Shown here: one piece after another, positions 14,966 through 27,766 of the stretch
Layout: each line of letters begins with the position of its first letter
How positions within the stretch are numbered: the first letter of the stretch is position 1
NCBI RefSeq assembly: GCF_037975245.1
Contig: NC_092565.1
Location: forward strand, 23,557,999 to 23,621,998
Direction: 5' to 3'
DNA: 64,000 bases
From: Apostichopus japonicus
Taxonomy: Eukaryota > Echinodermata > Holothuroidea > Aspidochirotida > Stichopodidae
The notes under the pieces: generated by a model
Told to the model about the DNA's origin: nothing
Database searches by the model: none
The model's input: only the letters and a program-made list of their open reading frames with translations
Program-made: the position numbers and the translations under genes

Positions 14966-15468
14966 CAGGGTTTCCCTCAGTTCATTCCCCCCACGAACCC
15001 CCTGTGGATGTCAGAGTTGTCCACGAACCCCCAACTTTTCGAGACTCGATCTGAGTCATTATTATACTATAATATGCAAAACAGTGCTTCGTAAAAGATC
15101 AAGTTCATAGTGTAATATTGTAATGAAAAAACAAAACAAGAGATGAACAAATATTTATTTGGAAACTTCAAGATCGGATCACGAGTTGTATCCCGCATCG
15201 ATCATCCATCACACACGATGAGACGGATGCTCCTGTTCTTTATCACATGCACGGTACGGTACTACTATGGCAACATATGCGTATATGGAGCGCGAAAAGA
15301 GTGTCGATAGGTACGACTTTTGTACATTACCGTACTAAATTATATGATATACCAGAGTTTAGTTCAACAAAAAGTACTTTAGTTTTGACTTTCAGAAACG
15401 TCTCAGGCACCCCATGGGATGGACTCATGCACCCCCTGGGTTCATCCACCCGAGTTAGGGAACCCCTG
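14966..15468. mobile_element. hAT-type non-autonomous element, copy 2, with perfect TSD
   Basis: A 503-bp element beginning CAGGGTTTCCCT and ending TTAGGGAACCCCTG. It is flanked by identical 8-bp duplications CTATACAT at 14958-14965 and 15469-15476. The interior matches the copy at 1260-1745 along its length, including the shared block around GATGAGACGGATGCTCCTG and the near-terminal CGAACCCCC. It has no transposase. The exact target duplication suggests later insertion than copy 1, whose duplication has decayed. The hAT assignment rests on termini and an 8-bp duplication. Confidence 0.9.
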
Positions 15469-18149
15469 CTATACATTGTCTCAAAGTACAGCACAGGTCT
15501 ATATATAGATTAATGCAAAAAGGAGGGGTTTGCTGTAAGCAGGCAGTCTCCGGGTCTTGCAATGTGTCCATTTGAGTTTGTTCAAATGTTATGCAATAAT
15601 AAACTAGTTCATTTTAATTTTTCAAAATTATGAAACAAACACCAGTTGGATATATTGTTCAATTAACACAAAGACATATAGCGAATATTTCAAAATATAA
15701 AATCATTTTTCCTCCCTTTAATCGACGCCTCGGTATTCAGTCGAACCTATATTCACTTCTTGAGCGATGAAAACTCCGACCGACTCGCCAGGTTTTACCT
15801 CGGCGTGGGTATACAGTCAAACAACTTTGAGAAACTTCATAACATGGTATATGCTGCGCTGTGCTTCAATCAACGGTTGAGAAAACGAAAGTTTGTCAGC
15901 AAAACCCATGCCGAGTTGGCCCGCCGTCTGCCCTGCTATCGATGGCAATAAACACGGACGTTGACCTTATTCCTCTAAATCTGCATGATCCCTCCGAACA
16001 TAAGGATAAAAAATAAATAAAACATAATAATAGCCAATATATATTGAACTATAAATAAAATGTTCCCTAATTTATTCCATATAATTTTACCACCGTTGTT
16101 TTTGTTAGCAATAAATGATTAATTATTTAACTTTTTCTTCGTCTTTGATAACAAGAGACGTCCTATATATATTTATTTGCTTATACTTTCGTTTTTGTAA
16201 ATAGACCTAAGCATTGTACTAAAGCCGAACCGACGAGTGGGTGGGATACAATGGATTCGTCTGAAAATAGCTCGATTTGGGGTTATTTTAAGCATCGCGT
16301 CGGATGATTCTCATTAAAGGCGCAACTGGAGAGGATCAAACGGGGTTCAAATTCAGGGTGATGTTCCCACGAATTATCCAACTTGTTTTATAATATTATT
16401 TGATTTAAAATGAATGCAGGAACAATTACATCCAATTTCATCGCGACATTTGTAGAAAACCGCAAACAAAAATATTGGGGATAACTTTAGGTGTTTAAGT
16501 GAAAGATCAACATGAAGAACTGGATTAAAAAAAAAAAACTTTTTGCAGCTAATATATGATGAAATAGATTGGGTATAACCGGTACTCACAAGGTATTCAA
16601 CTGTGAATGACAGCAGCAGTCTATGAAACATGATGGCACCCTGGGGGTAATAATAATAAGAAAAACGGGGTAACTTATACTAAGATCCAAAACAGATTAT
16701 ATCATTATTATTATTACTATAGAGTTTATTGTTTAAATTCTTTTGTGGAAACAAAATGATCGAAAGGTTTACATAATCCTAATTTGTGAAAAGAATCACC
16801 CTTCAACAGGTATACCGTAGGCTATATTACAGCTGTCTGATATTGTAATCAAATAATGGATTAAACAGAGAGAGGTGGAGAGAGAGGGATCGCGTGGGGG
16901 GGGGGGGAGACAGAGAGAGAAATCACAGACAAGTACTTCAATCCTTTTGTAGTTTAGTCTCACTTGAAATATAGATAAGAAAGAATTAGGACACGGAATG
17001 AATATAACAAAAGTGTATGATTTTGTGATATGATATTTATGACTTGTAAAGTGGTTTTGATAAAATAAACCATTGGATATAATTACGATATATAAGAAGG
17101 CTGCAAAGATATTAATATTGTTTGTTGATTTTTTATTTTTGTTCCCTTCAAATAACGCCCTTCCTGCCAAATGTTGTGTTTTTGTTCTTTTCTTATTTGT
17201 TCATTTTCTTTTTGTTCTGTGTTTTACTTTTAATAATGAAGCTGATATACAAAGATTTTCAGCGACACCTCTTTTTGTGCTTTGGTCCAAACGTTTGCCA
17301 AACTAAGCCGAGAATTACTTACAATAAAATCCTTCGTAATAAATTCATATTATTTCATCAAAAGAACTTTTCTTAGCAATTAAGCAATGACGTTTCGTCA
17401 GCCAGACATTTTTCATCATAGTATGAAATATGTCAAACACAATTTGAAACAAAAACTCAAACGTTTTAGCTTGATATCACCATTTTGACATGAAACGTGG
17501 CTATTATATCAAAGATAATCAAGAACATTCATGTTATGGAATTTGAACATCGCATAATTGATCCCAATCAATTCAGAACGCTACTTTTAGTTATTCTCAC
17601 AGTAGGGTTTATTGTTTTGTTCTATTCTACCTGCAGTCTCTTGACAACCGCGTCGTCTGCGGTGTATAACAAATTCTCAATAGTTTTCCCGCGTTTCTTT
17701 CGGGACTTTGAAGTGGTTCCTACACCGATCTGTGATCATTCTTGACACTGAGTCGCAATTTTAGTCGGTGGCTAACAAGGTTTACCATCAAAAGGTAAGT
17801 TTATTAATTTTAAAATAGTCTTTGAGTGTGGTCAACCATATCCAGTCATGTAGTAATCAGTCTTCCATCTGCATGCAGTGGGTGGATCATGGTAGGTGAC
17901 TAGAGGTATAAAAAAGGCGTAAAGGGTGGGATGGGGGTGGGGGGGGGGGGGGGTGAAGGGGACGAAGAGGATGTTCTTTGACTTTAAAGGGAATCTTCCC
18001 TGTAGTTCAGATATGTGATACATCCAGGCACATATATGCTTGATATAAGACGATACCATAAAGTAGCTGAATCGGTATTTGGGATGTTAAGATATTGTAG
18101 ATGTTTGCATGCCTGGAATAATAGAGCTTAGCATCCACATTCCCACGAC
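15469..18149. other. Unannotated stretch
   Basis: No gene recognised. G runs lie at 16896-16907 (12 G) and about 17939-17953 (15 G). Frames at 15760-15951, 16374-16631, 16796-17170 and 17073-17376 lack domain motifs; those near 17 kb are T-rich or A-rich low-complexity translations. Confidence 0.45.
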
Positions 18150-18310
18150 CACTGCCGGATTTAGACCTTGGGGTGGTGGGGGTTGACCGGGGCACTTCAG
18201 TTTCGGCGGGTCCCTCATACACAGAAACTGAAATACACGGTAACTTATTTTATTTTTGTATAGAGGGGGCCCAATGGCAGGGGGACCAGGGGCAATTGCC
18301 CATTCCCCCT
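18150..18310. mobile_element. Probable DNA-transposon fragment with G-rich ends
   Basis: The segment opens CACTGCCGGATTTAGACC and includes G-rich pieces such as GGGGTGGTGGGGGTTG and, at about 18265, AGAGGGGGCCCAATGGCAGG. This layout, a conserved end followed by a G run, resembles the other G-run fragments in the window. Termini and superfamily cannot be fixed by reading. Confidence 0.35.
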
Positions 18311-20402
18311 ACCGATCCAATACTGACAATGACTATGACTATGTTGACATCACCACTGCTTCTCCACAAACCGTGCCGAATTAACATACTCTGGAGGCAT
18401 ACCGTACCACTTTCTTACCCGCCCCCCCCCCCCACCTTGTTGTAAGGGACACCTCGATATGAGTAAGTTGGAATAACTGCCTCTTGTGGCCTTTGGGGCC
18501 CTATGGTCACTCACCGGTACCTCATTAGTCACATCATGCACCATCGTACACCCACTTTCTCTCATCCTACTCGATCCTATTGGCACTGTACACTAGTCCT
18601 CTCTTCATTGCAGTTTAGTCGGTTCTTCCGGTAGTGCGGCAAAACTGCTAGACAAAGTTACGTGCCAACAATTTCATTGACGGCGACAGCCGTGCTTTTA
18701 TATCGATATATCTGTATTACTAGATTAAATTTCTCCTCCAAAACTTCCCCTCAATCTATACGTTATGAATTTTATGAAGTTAAACAAAGTTAAGCAACAC
18801 ATGAACATTTGCGTTCTTTTTAGTCTAATTAAACTTCCGGTTAGCTAATAGTATGGTAACTAAGCATCATGATTACCCTAGTGACGTATTCATTTAAGGA
18901 AAAATCGATTGAAGTTGTTTTAAATCCTCCTACACTTCGCAAGATACGAACGACCACAGCAAGAGACTGCATAGCGGTGTAGTTTGTAAAACGCCTATTA
19001 ATAGAAGCACGAGGAAACACCATTGCTATAATTATAGAATATTCGCAGATATTGAGCGAGAACAGCACAAGTCATAACTATATGTGGTAAACCCGAAGAA
19101 CAGTAGGACTATAGCACAAACCGAAACTAAACATGGAATTGCTGTACAGCCATTGTGCCGGGTATGCTATTTGACATGGATCTCGACGAATATCGACGAG
19201 GCGGATTTACTCAACATTATTAATCTCCATAAAATTTGTCCATGGGCCGGTATCAGGATTCAATTAAGCCGGCCCAAAAAATATAGGATAAAGAAACTTG
19301 CTTCTTATTTTGATAATATACTTATGCGAAAATAAGACTTCAAAAAGGAGGACCGGGGACATGACTGTCCAAAGGTCCGACTTTTCTCTGATCGTCCTTT
19401 TATATCATTCATAACGCTAGTCACGTGTTGACCTCAGTTGACCTTTGCCGATGTAGATGCAAATTAAATGTCAAGGTTGTATAATGCGTTTCCATCTTTG
19501 AAGTAGTTTAGTTACATTTGTGTTTACAAAAAAATGTTCGTAACATTTTAAATTGCTTGACCTTGACATTGGAAATTTTAGGGAAAACTCGTGAAATGTG
19601 TTCAGCCATCATTGATGAACATACTACCGAGTTAATGCTGAGAAGGCAACAAATTACTTCATGGGTTACCTCTGTCAAATAGGATTAATGTTTTTCCTAT
19701 GTTATCCTCAGTGCATTTTTTAAAGTACAAATAAAATTCTCGTTCTCAGTAATGCGACATCCACACGTCGAGAAGGCTATCACAAGTGTATATACTCTTG
19801 ATTGTCACATGACCAAATATACCAGTATACCCATGTCACACAAACACACATAGGCATATACATCTATGTACCCCGTCATGCCTGCACGTATACACTAGCA
19901 CAAAGGCAGCACAAAGCAGCCAGCTTAGTATGAACCTTATGACGGAGAGATTTCTATCAATCTCATTCACTAGTTCGATCTTTAGAATATTTTATCTTAA
20001 TCCATTGCAGTAATATCTTATTTAGGCTCACTAGTTTTAATGTCAAACTACTATCAGCAATTCTTTGGAGTAACAGGCTGATAAAGGGACGGATCATCAC
20101 CTGTTTCTTAGCTTCAATATAAAATTATTTGATGTTGACGTGCTGACAAAAATCATCTGTTTATTTTTCCGAACCCCGTGAAAGCTTGTACAAGCCAAGA
20201 AGGTAATATCTAATACTAATATATCATACTATTTTATACTTTGCCTCATATCATTTCTTCAATGCACTCATAGGACAATATTAACAGATCCCAATATTAT
20301 CTGACGGACACATGATATGCACACTGCTCATGCCGTTTCAGACGTTAGTATTTTATCGGCTCCGAGAAACTTTAGGTCCAATCAGAACCGGGGAGTAATC
20401 AG
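18311..20402. other. Unannotated stretch
   Basis: A C run lies at about 18420-18432. No gene recognised; frames at 18350-18586, 18841-19068 and 19084-19335 have no motif. Confidence 0.45.
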
Positions 20403-20763
20403 TGTGTCCATCGATCCATCGATCCATCCGTCCATCCGTCCATCCGTCCATCCGTCCATCCTTCAACCGTCCGTCCGTCCGTCCGTCCGTCCGTCCGTCC
20501 GTCCGTCCGTCCGTCCGTCCGTCCGTCCGTCCGTCCGTCCGTCCGTCCGTCCGTCCGTCCGTCCGTCCGTCCGTCCGTCCGTCCGTCCGTCCGTCCGTCC
20601 GTCCGTCCGTCCGTCCGTCCGTCCGTCCGTCCGTCCGTCCGTCCGTCCGTCCGTCCGTCCGTCCGTCCGTCCGTCCGTCCGTCCGTCCGTCCGTCCGTCC
20701 GTCCGTCCGTCCGTCCGTCCGTCCGTCCGTCCGTCCATCCGTCCATCCGTCCATCCGTCCGTT
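20403..20763. repeat. (CCGT)n array with CATC-variant edges
   Basis: The core from about 20470 to 20733 is pure CCGT, about 66 copies. Both edges are mixtures of CCAT and CCGT. One CpG per 4 bp makes it exceptionally CpG-dense for this region. The Arg-Pro-Ser-Val and Thr-Asp-Gly-Arg frames across it are repeat translations, not genes. Confidence 0.97.
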
Positions 20764-20766
20764 CGC

Positions 20767-20833
20767 CCTCCGTCTGTCTATATGTTTGTCTCTCTGTCTG
20801 TCTGTATGTCTGTCTGTCTATCTATCTATCTAG
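20767..20833. repeat. (TCTG/TCTA)n tetranucleotide tract
   Basis: An imperfect tract of TCTG, TCTA and TGTC tetramers directly follows the CCGT array. The three tetramer families (CCAT, CCGT, TCTG) may have arisen by stepwise mutation of one tract. Confidence 0.85.
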
Positions 20834-21265
20834 TTATATATAGCTATAGTTATACACACTTGCGTGACAGACTCATGTGAAACAAGTACAAGTTGGCAGC
20901 ATCGGCAGTGAGTACAAAGATATGTTAGACAATAAGACGGTCCGTTGGCTTTAATCTCGTATATTTAAAGATGACTGAGGCGGGGATTAAAGTTGAATTG
21001 TTTAACCTAATCTTAAGATAAATTTAACATTATTCGCAGTTCATCAGTCTGTATGAAAACATGTAACTGTTTTTCTTTGAAGGATCGTGATTAGTGCATC
21101 TGTTTCGTTTCATGTTATTAATACCGGTTATCATAATATTATATTCGTACCTATGATTACAAATTATAATTCCTTCTCTGTGGTTTACTTAAAAGATCCA
21201 TCTAATAACACCTTGACTGAAATCCACCGTCAGATGAAGCTGACTGAATGATGCGTTTAAGGAGA
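20834..21265. other. Unannotated stretch
   Basis: No gene recognised between the tetramer tract and the 91-bp array. Confidence 0.5.
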
Positions 21266-22149
21266 CATAAACCCAACCATCATCAATGGTCTATGTGATA
21301 GACATAACTGTCATGAACAACTCCCCCTCTCCTCACCCCACCCTCCAGCCAGGAGACACAAATCCAGCCATCATTATCGGTCTATGTGATAGACATAACT
21401 GTCATGAACAACTCCCCCCCTCCTCACCCCACCCTCCAACCAGGAGACATAAACCCAGCCATCATCATTGGTCTATGTGATAGACATAGCTGTCATGAAC
21501 AACTCCCCCCCCCCCCCCCGCTCACCCAACATCCAGCCAGGAGACATGAACCCAACCATCATTATCGGTCTATGTGATAGACATAACTGTCATGAACAAC
21601 TCCCCCCTCCTTGCCCCACCCTCCAGTCAGGAGACACAAACCCAGTCATCATTATCGGTCTATGTGATAGACATAACTGTCATGAACAGCTCCCCCTCCT
21701 CACCCCACCCTCCAGCCAGGAGCCATAAACCCAGTCATCATCAATGGTCTATGTGATAGACGTAACTATCATGAACAACTTCCCCCCCCCTTCTCACCCC
21801 ACCCTCCAGCCAGGAGCCATAAACCCAACCATCATTATCGGTCTATGTGATAGACATAACTGTCATGAACAGCTCCTCCCTCCTCACCCCACCCTCCAGC
21901 CAGGAGCCATAAACCCAGTCATCATCAATGGTCTATGTGATAGACGTAACTATCATGAACAACTTCCCCCCCCTTCTCACCCCACCCTCCAGCCAGGAGC
22001 CATAAACCCAACCATCATTATCGGTCTATGTGATAGACATAACTGTCATGAACAGCTCCTCCCTCCTCACCCCACCCTCCAGCCAGGAGCCATAAACCCA
22101 ACCATCATTAATGGTCTATGTGATAGACATAACTGTCATGAACAGCTTG
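21266..22149 (+). repeat. Tandem array, ten units of about 91 bp
   Basis: The marker GGTCTATGTGATAGAC starts at 21288, 21379, 21470, 21567, 21657, 21746, 21840, 21930, 22023 and 22113, giving spacings of 89-97 bp. Each unit has this marker (GTCTAT-GTG-ATAGAC, a 6-bp hairpin), then AACTGTCATGAAC, a variable C tract, CCCACCCTCCAGCCAGGAG and a CATAAACCCAACCATCAT-type segment. Length changes come mainly from the C tract. Alternating units share finer variants (ATCATCAATGG versus ATCATTATCGG), so amplification probably copied dimers. The array abuts the TIR element that follows. Confidence 0.92.
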
Positions 22150-22583
22150 CCAAAACAGCTCAGACAAATCTTATTCCATTTGGGAGATATTATACATTTG
22201 GTGTGTCTACTCAAACAAGGCCGAAGACTTGATCAAGTTTAAACTATGACATCATCAAGCAAACTGTGCTTCATTATTTATGATTTTCTTTGTTGTTTAT
22301 TACAACGGTTGTTTTCTGTAATGGAGATGGGATAGAGAATTCTAACACTTCCAAACTCTCAAGAAGACCTTATGATTTTATTGGTTTCAGTGTCAACAAT
22401 GTTCACATTCTGCTTTGAAAATGAGAAAAGAAAAAGAGAGTGAATGTAAAGGTTTCAGATTCTCTAGCGATACTATAGACATTACAGATGAACAAAAAGA
22501 CCTCAGCTTCCAGACACACTACTTATACTTCAACTCTACGTTATCTCCCAAACGAAAGAAAAGATATTTCTTAGCTGTTTTGG
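22150..22583 (+). mobile_element. Non-autonomous TIR element B, copy 1
   Basis: The left end reads CCAAAACAGCT and the right end AGCTGTTTTGG. The inverted match continues inward with small differences through AAATCTT and TTTGGGAGATA, so the terminal inverted repeats are about 38-40 bp. The 434-bp body has no coding potential. A second copy in inverted orientation lies at 42400-42786, sharing GAAGACTTGATCAAGT, TCTGTAATGGAGATGG, TTTCAGTGTCAA and a GTTTCAGAT block. No target duplication is evident, and homology continues outside the TIRs into the tandem unit, so the mobile unit may be larger. Confidence 0.75.
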
Positions 22584-24557
22584 GGAGTTGATCGTCACAA
22601 ATATCTCTGTCATATTTAGCTGAAGATGATTAGTTTGGTTTGTAAACCCTTTTAAAAGTTCAGCTTCGTTCAGCGTTCCTCAGCGCCCTGTGTAGATCGG
22701 GCTTATCTGCGGCGTATAAAGCAAGATTCGTCACAATCTGCAGGTGGAAAGAAAGGCTCAACCAGCAAGGGAAATATGATTATTATGAAGTTATGATAAA
22801 TACAGTCCATTCGGGGAGGGGTAGGAGGTGGTGCAGGTGGCAAGTCCCCAATACCAGCTTTGTGGGTAAAAAAAAACAAAATAGCCCCTTTTCATACATT
22901 ACACGTGCCCTTTTTTTTAGTTATAACAAAGACTTCATACATCAAAAATTGTAAGTATGACATATTCTTGAAAATTGGGAGCCTCTTTGCTAAGAAAATT
23001 CAATTTAAATACTATATAGAATACTGGAAATGTTGGTACCGGAGTGAATGGAGGGTGTGCTTGGAAAAAATTGCTGTATAGCTTGGCGGTTGGAGCTGTC
23101 TTTCCGGATAAAGGAGTAAGCAAATAATTGTATCGACATTTCTTTCAAGTCAAATTTTATCTAGTTTATTTCGAATATTACATTTTGATTCATATCGGAT
23201 TTTGTTCAGTCAGATTAACGTATAATCTTAAAAACAACACACACACTGGAAACTGGTTTTTATATGAACAATATTTCCTCGCCAAGCTTCTTTTTTTTAT
23301 TTTGTAAAACTTTTTCACGTTTAGCTTTAGTTAGCTTTCTACGCATGGTTATCACTTGAGTCTGTTTATGCTGGCTGATTGTTTTGATCGATACTTGAAA
23401 TGACCAAAGTATGACCTCATTTCTTTACCTAGTGATCAATGATTTGTTTTATTTACTGCTTGATTAGAAGTATAAACTACTTCTGGTTGTTGGAAGCAGC
23501 TACGTAAAACGGCGGTAATGGATCGAGTTAAATAATCGATCATGAGGCACAGAAAGCATTTTCTCCTACCCTACGCTTTGTGCAAACACCAGAGTCGCAA
23601 CTCTATCACAACAATTACATACGTCACTTTGGACATTTACTGTATGCCCGGAAAGACGTACATCGGTACATGCGATGCACTCTAAGACATGTGATTTGTG
23701 ACTGATGCTTACTTAGGTCGAAAGAAACTTACAGAATGAGAGATATGGAAGGGTCGTAGGGTTCAGGGAAGGGAACGGAATGAGAGGGGACAGTGAGGGA
23801 AACGAGAAGGGATGGGGGTGGGTGGGGGGTGTAGTTTATTATAGTTTAGTTTATCACAAAAAGGTAGCGAAGCCAACAGAAGGTACCACTTTCATCATAG
23901 CAGTGCTGCATTGATGAACAAAGTTGTTTCGTAACCATTGAAACAACAAAACCAAACTCCAGTTCCCAGTACGGCAAACCAGAAATACCAAATCCATGGA
24001 AATCTCCGCTCAGCAATACGGCAAAAGCAGTAATTTTTGTTATTTTGAATTATTTTGAATTAGTGGTGCCATATTTTGGGTCTTGAAGTTTTGATTCCAC
24101 TGGACTGTTCACGTATAAAACATCTCACGCTTTGTACAACACTCTCCATCGACAGAGCGGTGGCAGTCTGAGTGAGGTTGAGACACTCTAAGGAACAGTG
24201 CCAAGTTATTGCCGTAAGGAGCTCATCAAATCAGTATAGGAATTCACAGAGTAGCCACTCTAGAGTCTACAAGCTTCGCAAAGGAACTTTATGGGTTACC
24301 TTATCAGGATGACGTAAAAACAACAGCGCACAACAAAATCTATTGCCTAACGTTAACACGTTAAATCGTCGCGGTGATATTATGCTATACCCGTAACTTT
24401 CGAAACATATATGCTATATGAGTGACATAACCAATTAGCCCAAAATCGTTCGGTTAACGAATTTCCACAGATCAATAAAACTAATTCTTCAGATTAACCT
24501 TTGCGGTTCAATTATTAATATATAGGAAACATTTGTCGATGGTAAACTTCATGAAAA
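22584..24557. other. Unannotated stretch
   Basis: No gene recognised. G-rich patches lie at about 22815 and 23760-23830. The frame at 22860-23081 is AT-rich without motifs. Confidence 0.45.
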
Positions 24558-25878
24558 TTGTCATTAAATGGTTTTCATTTCTTGTTATTCTTTCCGAACA
24601 ATAATACAGCTAAATTTAATTGGAACGATTACGGTTTGAGATTTCGACGAATTTATGACGAGGGTTCTTTATTTTGTTTTCCCCTTTTTGTGTGTTTGGT
24701 GGAAATTTGGTTATGCTTAAGAATACCAATTCTAGCCAATATTAAATGGAAATTCTTGTTAAACAGACAAGCTGAAACCCAGACATGTCGTCATACGCCG
24801 GTATATTCAACTCTCGCTGCGTCATCAATTAATCCTTCAGAAACATGCATTGATATATATCAACACGGCTACACCATGAATACTTTATATACATATATTT
24901 ATACATGTCCATAGGTTGTCTGTAGTCTGCCAATGTAGAATGTTTAGCTTACGTACCACGACCGCAAAGTGTCTGCAATACTTAGTTAAAACCTTCAGGC
25001 AACTTGAAGTGCTTACTGATTTTAATAAACAAATACTACAAGCACGCCTTTGTTAATTGGTGCATGACGTAATTCACTGCTTCTTCAATGAGTCATCGTT
25101 TTCTATGATCTAATGAAGATGACTACATCGCCAAGGCGGCCGACAGGGTGTAGAGTATACCTGTTATAAATGTCAGCCTCTATTACACAACCCACTTTAA
25201 CTATACGGTCCGCTACAACATATAAGCCGAAAGATTAATCGAAATATTTTAAGAGAATACAAAGGATATATATATATATATATATATATTATGTAGTACA
25301 TATATAGCTGACGTAATAGCACGACACAGCAATCCACTATACCGCTGTATTTATTTGATTCTATGTTCATATACAGCAACTAAGTTGGCTGAACAATATC
25401 GTACTTTCTGTAATATATTTGAAGGACTTCACCAACGCGAGCTAAACATAAGCAATATCACCTCAAATTTCAAGTCCCCTTCATATCTGCAACGCTTTTG
25501 CAAATGATACCATTTTACTTTGACGTCATTAAAGTCCGAAGTGTTATTCTCCCGGTTGAACAAATAAAAGAGTCGAGCTCAGAAAATCTAATGAAATACG
25601 ATGACAATGTCCGAACATTTGTCCGTTTCCCATTTATTTTGATTTGATTCTTGTTGATAAATAAACGCGTTCCTCCTCTTTACGTCTTAGAGTTCAAGGA
25701 ATCATTAATTTAGTGTTCCGGTATTGAATATGTCGAATAAATAACCGCCATAGTGTTTGAATATTCATGAGTCTAACGGAAGCCATCGCGCGTATATGAG
25801 CCAGATAGAGTTCTTGTTGATAAGTTGTGGCTCCATTGATAAACTATCCGTCCTCTTCATTCTAACCAAAGCTCTCAA
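24558..25878. other. Unannotated stretch with a 118-codon frame
   Basis: The plus frame at 24558-24914 is one of the longest not made of a repeat. It has AT-rich, low-preference codons, no recognisable domain, and ends in a TATA-rich stretch, so I do not call it a gene. A short (TA)n tract lies at about 25266-25290 and an exact TGACGTCA at 25521-25528. Confidence 0.4.
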
Positions 25879-25992
25879 ATGACGCTCGTGCGTAATATTG
25901 ACTTTTCAGAAGACTACGACTTCCGTGTAGTACTCTGGGACGCGTCAATGGAAGACAGCCAAATTAATAAAATCTTAGACGGTAGCTTTTAA
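25879..25992 (+). CDS. Candidate micro-ORF, 37 codons, ending in a hairpin
   Basis: ATG at 25879 opens a frame ending at TAA 25990-25992. The peptide is acidic and mixed in composition (starts MTLVRNIDFSEDYDFRVVLW, ends QINKILDGSF), unlike the AT-driven Asn/Lys/Ile/Tyr peptides around it. A 7-bp perfect hairpin, AGACGGT / ACCGTCT, spans the stop codon at about 25977-25998. No family is recognised and no promoter or splice signal is identified; it could be chance or part of a larger exon. Confidence 0.15.
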   Translation: MTLVRNIDFSEDYDFRVVLWDASMEDSQINKILDGSF

Positions 25993-26783
25993 CCGTCTGT
26001 GTCACCTTCCAAATGATTGAGAAGAAAAGCTTTCATGACATTTTGCATCGCGCTAGAGTTCATTCATATTGTATTTATTATTTTTCGATTTAACAATAAA
26101 TAATAAAAAAAGTAGCGAAAAATGTAGCTCTTTGTATTTAATTACAGATGACCTATATACGTAGAATATTAAGATAATTCATTAATTCATTAAAAAAAAC
26201 AATTGTATAGCTATAAATTATCAATGATCTGTAAAGGTTACCAAAGATAAATGTATATAGAGACACACACCGAGAAAGAAACGTAAGATTGACATCATAA
26301 AATATTGAAATAGTCTTTATCGATAGAGTTTCTATTTATTTAGCCCGGTTAGCAACACTGAATAATATTTAGGGAATAAAATGAGTTGGGTATCTACATG
26401 TTTTATCAACTTGCGTGTCGTCTCGTTTTAGTGTTGTTCTTTTTTATGTGTATGATGTGATGTATAACATTAGCCACATTAGCTGTAGTATGCACTTCAG
26501 CTGTAGATGCTTCCTCTGCTTCATATATTAGTGCGATATCTCTCTTGGTTTATTTTTCTTGTGTTAAAGTGTTGAAGTTGCATGGCAGACACATCAAGCC
26601 AGACGAGGAAGAGGGGAGGAGGGGGGGGGGGCATATGCTGTACAGACCCAGGGTCCGGGGGAAATGGCATATATAGTCATTTGTTCTAATTATAATTTAA
26701 GGACAAATGAAGACTTCGAGAAGAGGACATGGCCCTCAAAACCACAGTTCAACATACTCAAGTCATAGATCTCAATCAACAAT
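25993..26783. other. Unannotated stretch
   Basis: AT-rich sequence with a run of 11 G at 26621-26631. Nothing else recognised. Confidence 0.5.
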
Positions 26784-27766
26784 ATGTGATGTCAGTAAAC
26801 ATGTGATATGTGATGTCAACATGTGATATGTGATGTCAACATGTGAAATGTGAATTCAGTATGCGATATGTGAAGTCAGTATGCGATATGTGAAGTCACT
26901 ATGCGATATGTGATGTCAGTATCTGATATTTGTTGTCAGTATGTGATATGTGATGTCATTATATGATATGTGATGTCAGTATCTGATATGTGATGTCAGT
27001 ATCTGATATGCGATGTCAGTATGTGATATGTGATGTCAGTATCTGATAATGTGATGTCAGTATGTGATATGTGATGTCAGTATCTGATATGTGATGTCAG
27101 TATGTGATATGTGATGTCAGTATCTGATATGATGTCAGTATCTGATATGTGATGTCAGTATGTGATATGTGATGTCAGTATGTTATATGTGATGTCAGTA
27201 TGTGATATGTGATGTCAGTATCTGATATGTGATGTCAGTATGTGATATGTGATGTCAGTATGTTATATGTGATGTCAGTATGTGATATGTGATGTCAGTA
27301 TCTGATATGTGATGTCATTATATGATATGTGATGTCAGTATCTGATATGTGATGTCAGTATCTGATATGCGATGTCAGTATCTGATATGTGATGTCAGTA
27401 TCTGATAATGTGATGTCAGTATGTGATATGTGATGTCAGTATCTGATATGTGATGTCAGTATGTTATATGTGATGTCAGTATCTGATATGTGATGTCAGT
27501 ATCTGATAATGTGATGTCAGTATGTGATATGTGATGTCAGTATCTGATATGTGATGTCAGTATGTTATATGTGATGTCAGTATCTGATATGATGTCAGTA
27601 TCTGATATGTGATGTCAGTATGTGATATGTGATGTCAGTATGTGATATGTGATGTCAGTATCTGATATGTGATGTCAGTATGTGATAATGTGATGTCAGT
27701 ATGTGATATGTGATGTCAGTATGTGATATGTGATGTCAGTATGTGATATGTGATGTCAGTATATTT
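26784..27766. repeat. 20-bp satellite array (GTCAGTATGTGATATGTGAT)
   Basis: About 49 copies of GTCAGTATGTGATATGTGAT with three common variants at the second pentamer (ATGTGAT, ATCTGAT, ATGTTAT) plus occasional units with one or several bases lost or gained. Blocks of variants recur in the same order (for example about 27021-27140 and 27401-27520), which points to higher-order amplification. Most units contain TGATGTCA, one base from the CRE palindrome. There are no unique spacers, so it is not a CRISPR-like array. Confidence 0.95.

Noticed and set aside
20317-20880. 187-codon Arg-Pro-Ser-Val frame and its Thr-Asp-Gly-Arg antisense
   Set aside because: Translation of the CCGT array; the non-repeat edges have no protein-like motif.
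24558-24914. 118-codon plus frame
   Set aside because: No domain, AT-driven residue use, and it ends in a TATA-rich low-complexity tract. Its length is compatible with chance in 64 kb.
26784-27766. CRISPR-like array
   Set aside because: The repeats are contiguous 20-mers with no unique spacers, and the sequence is clearly eukaryotic.
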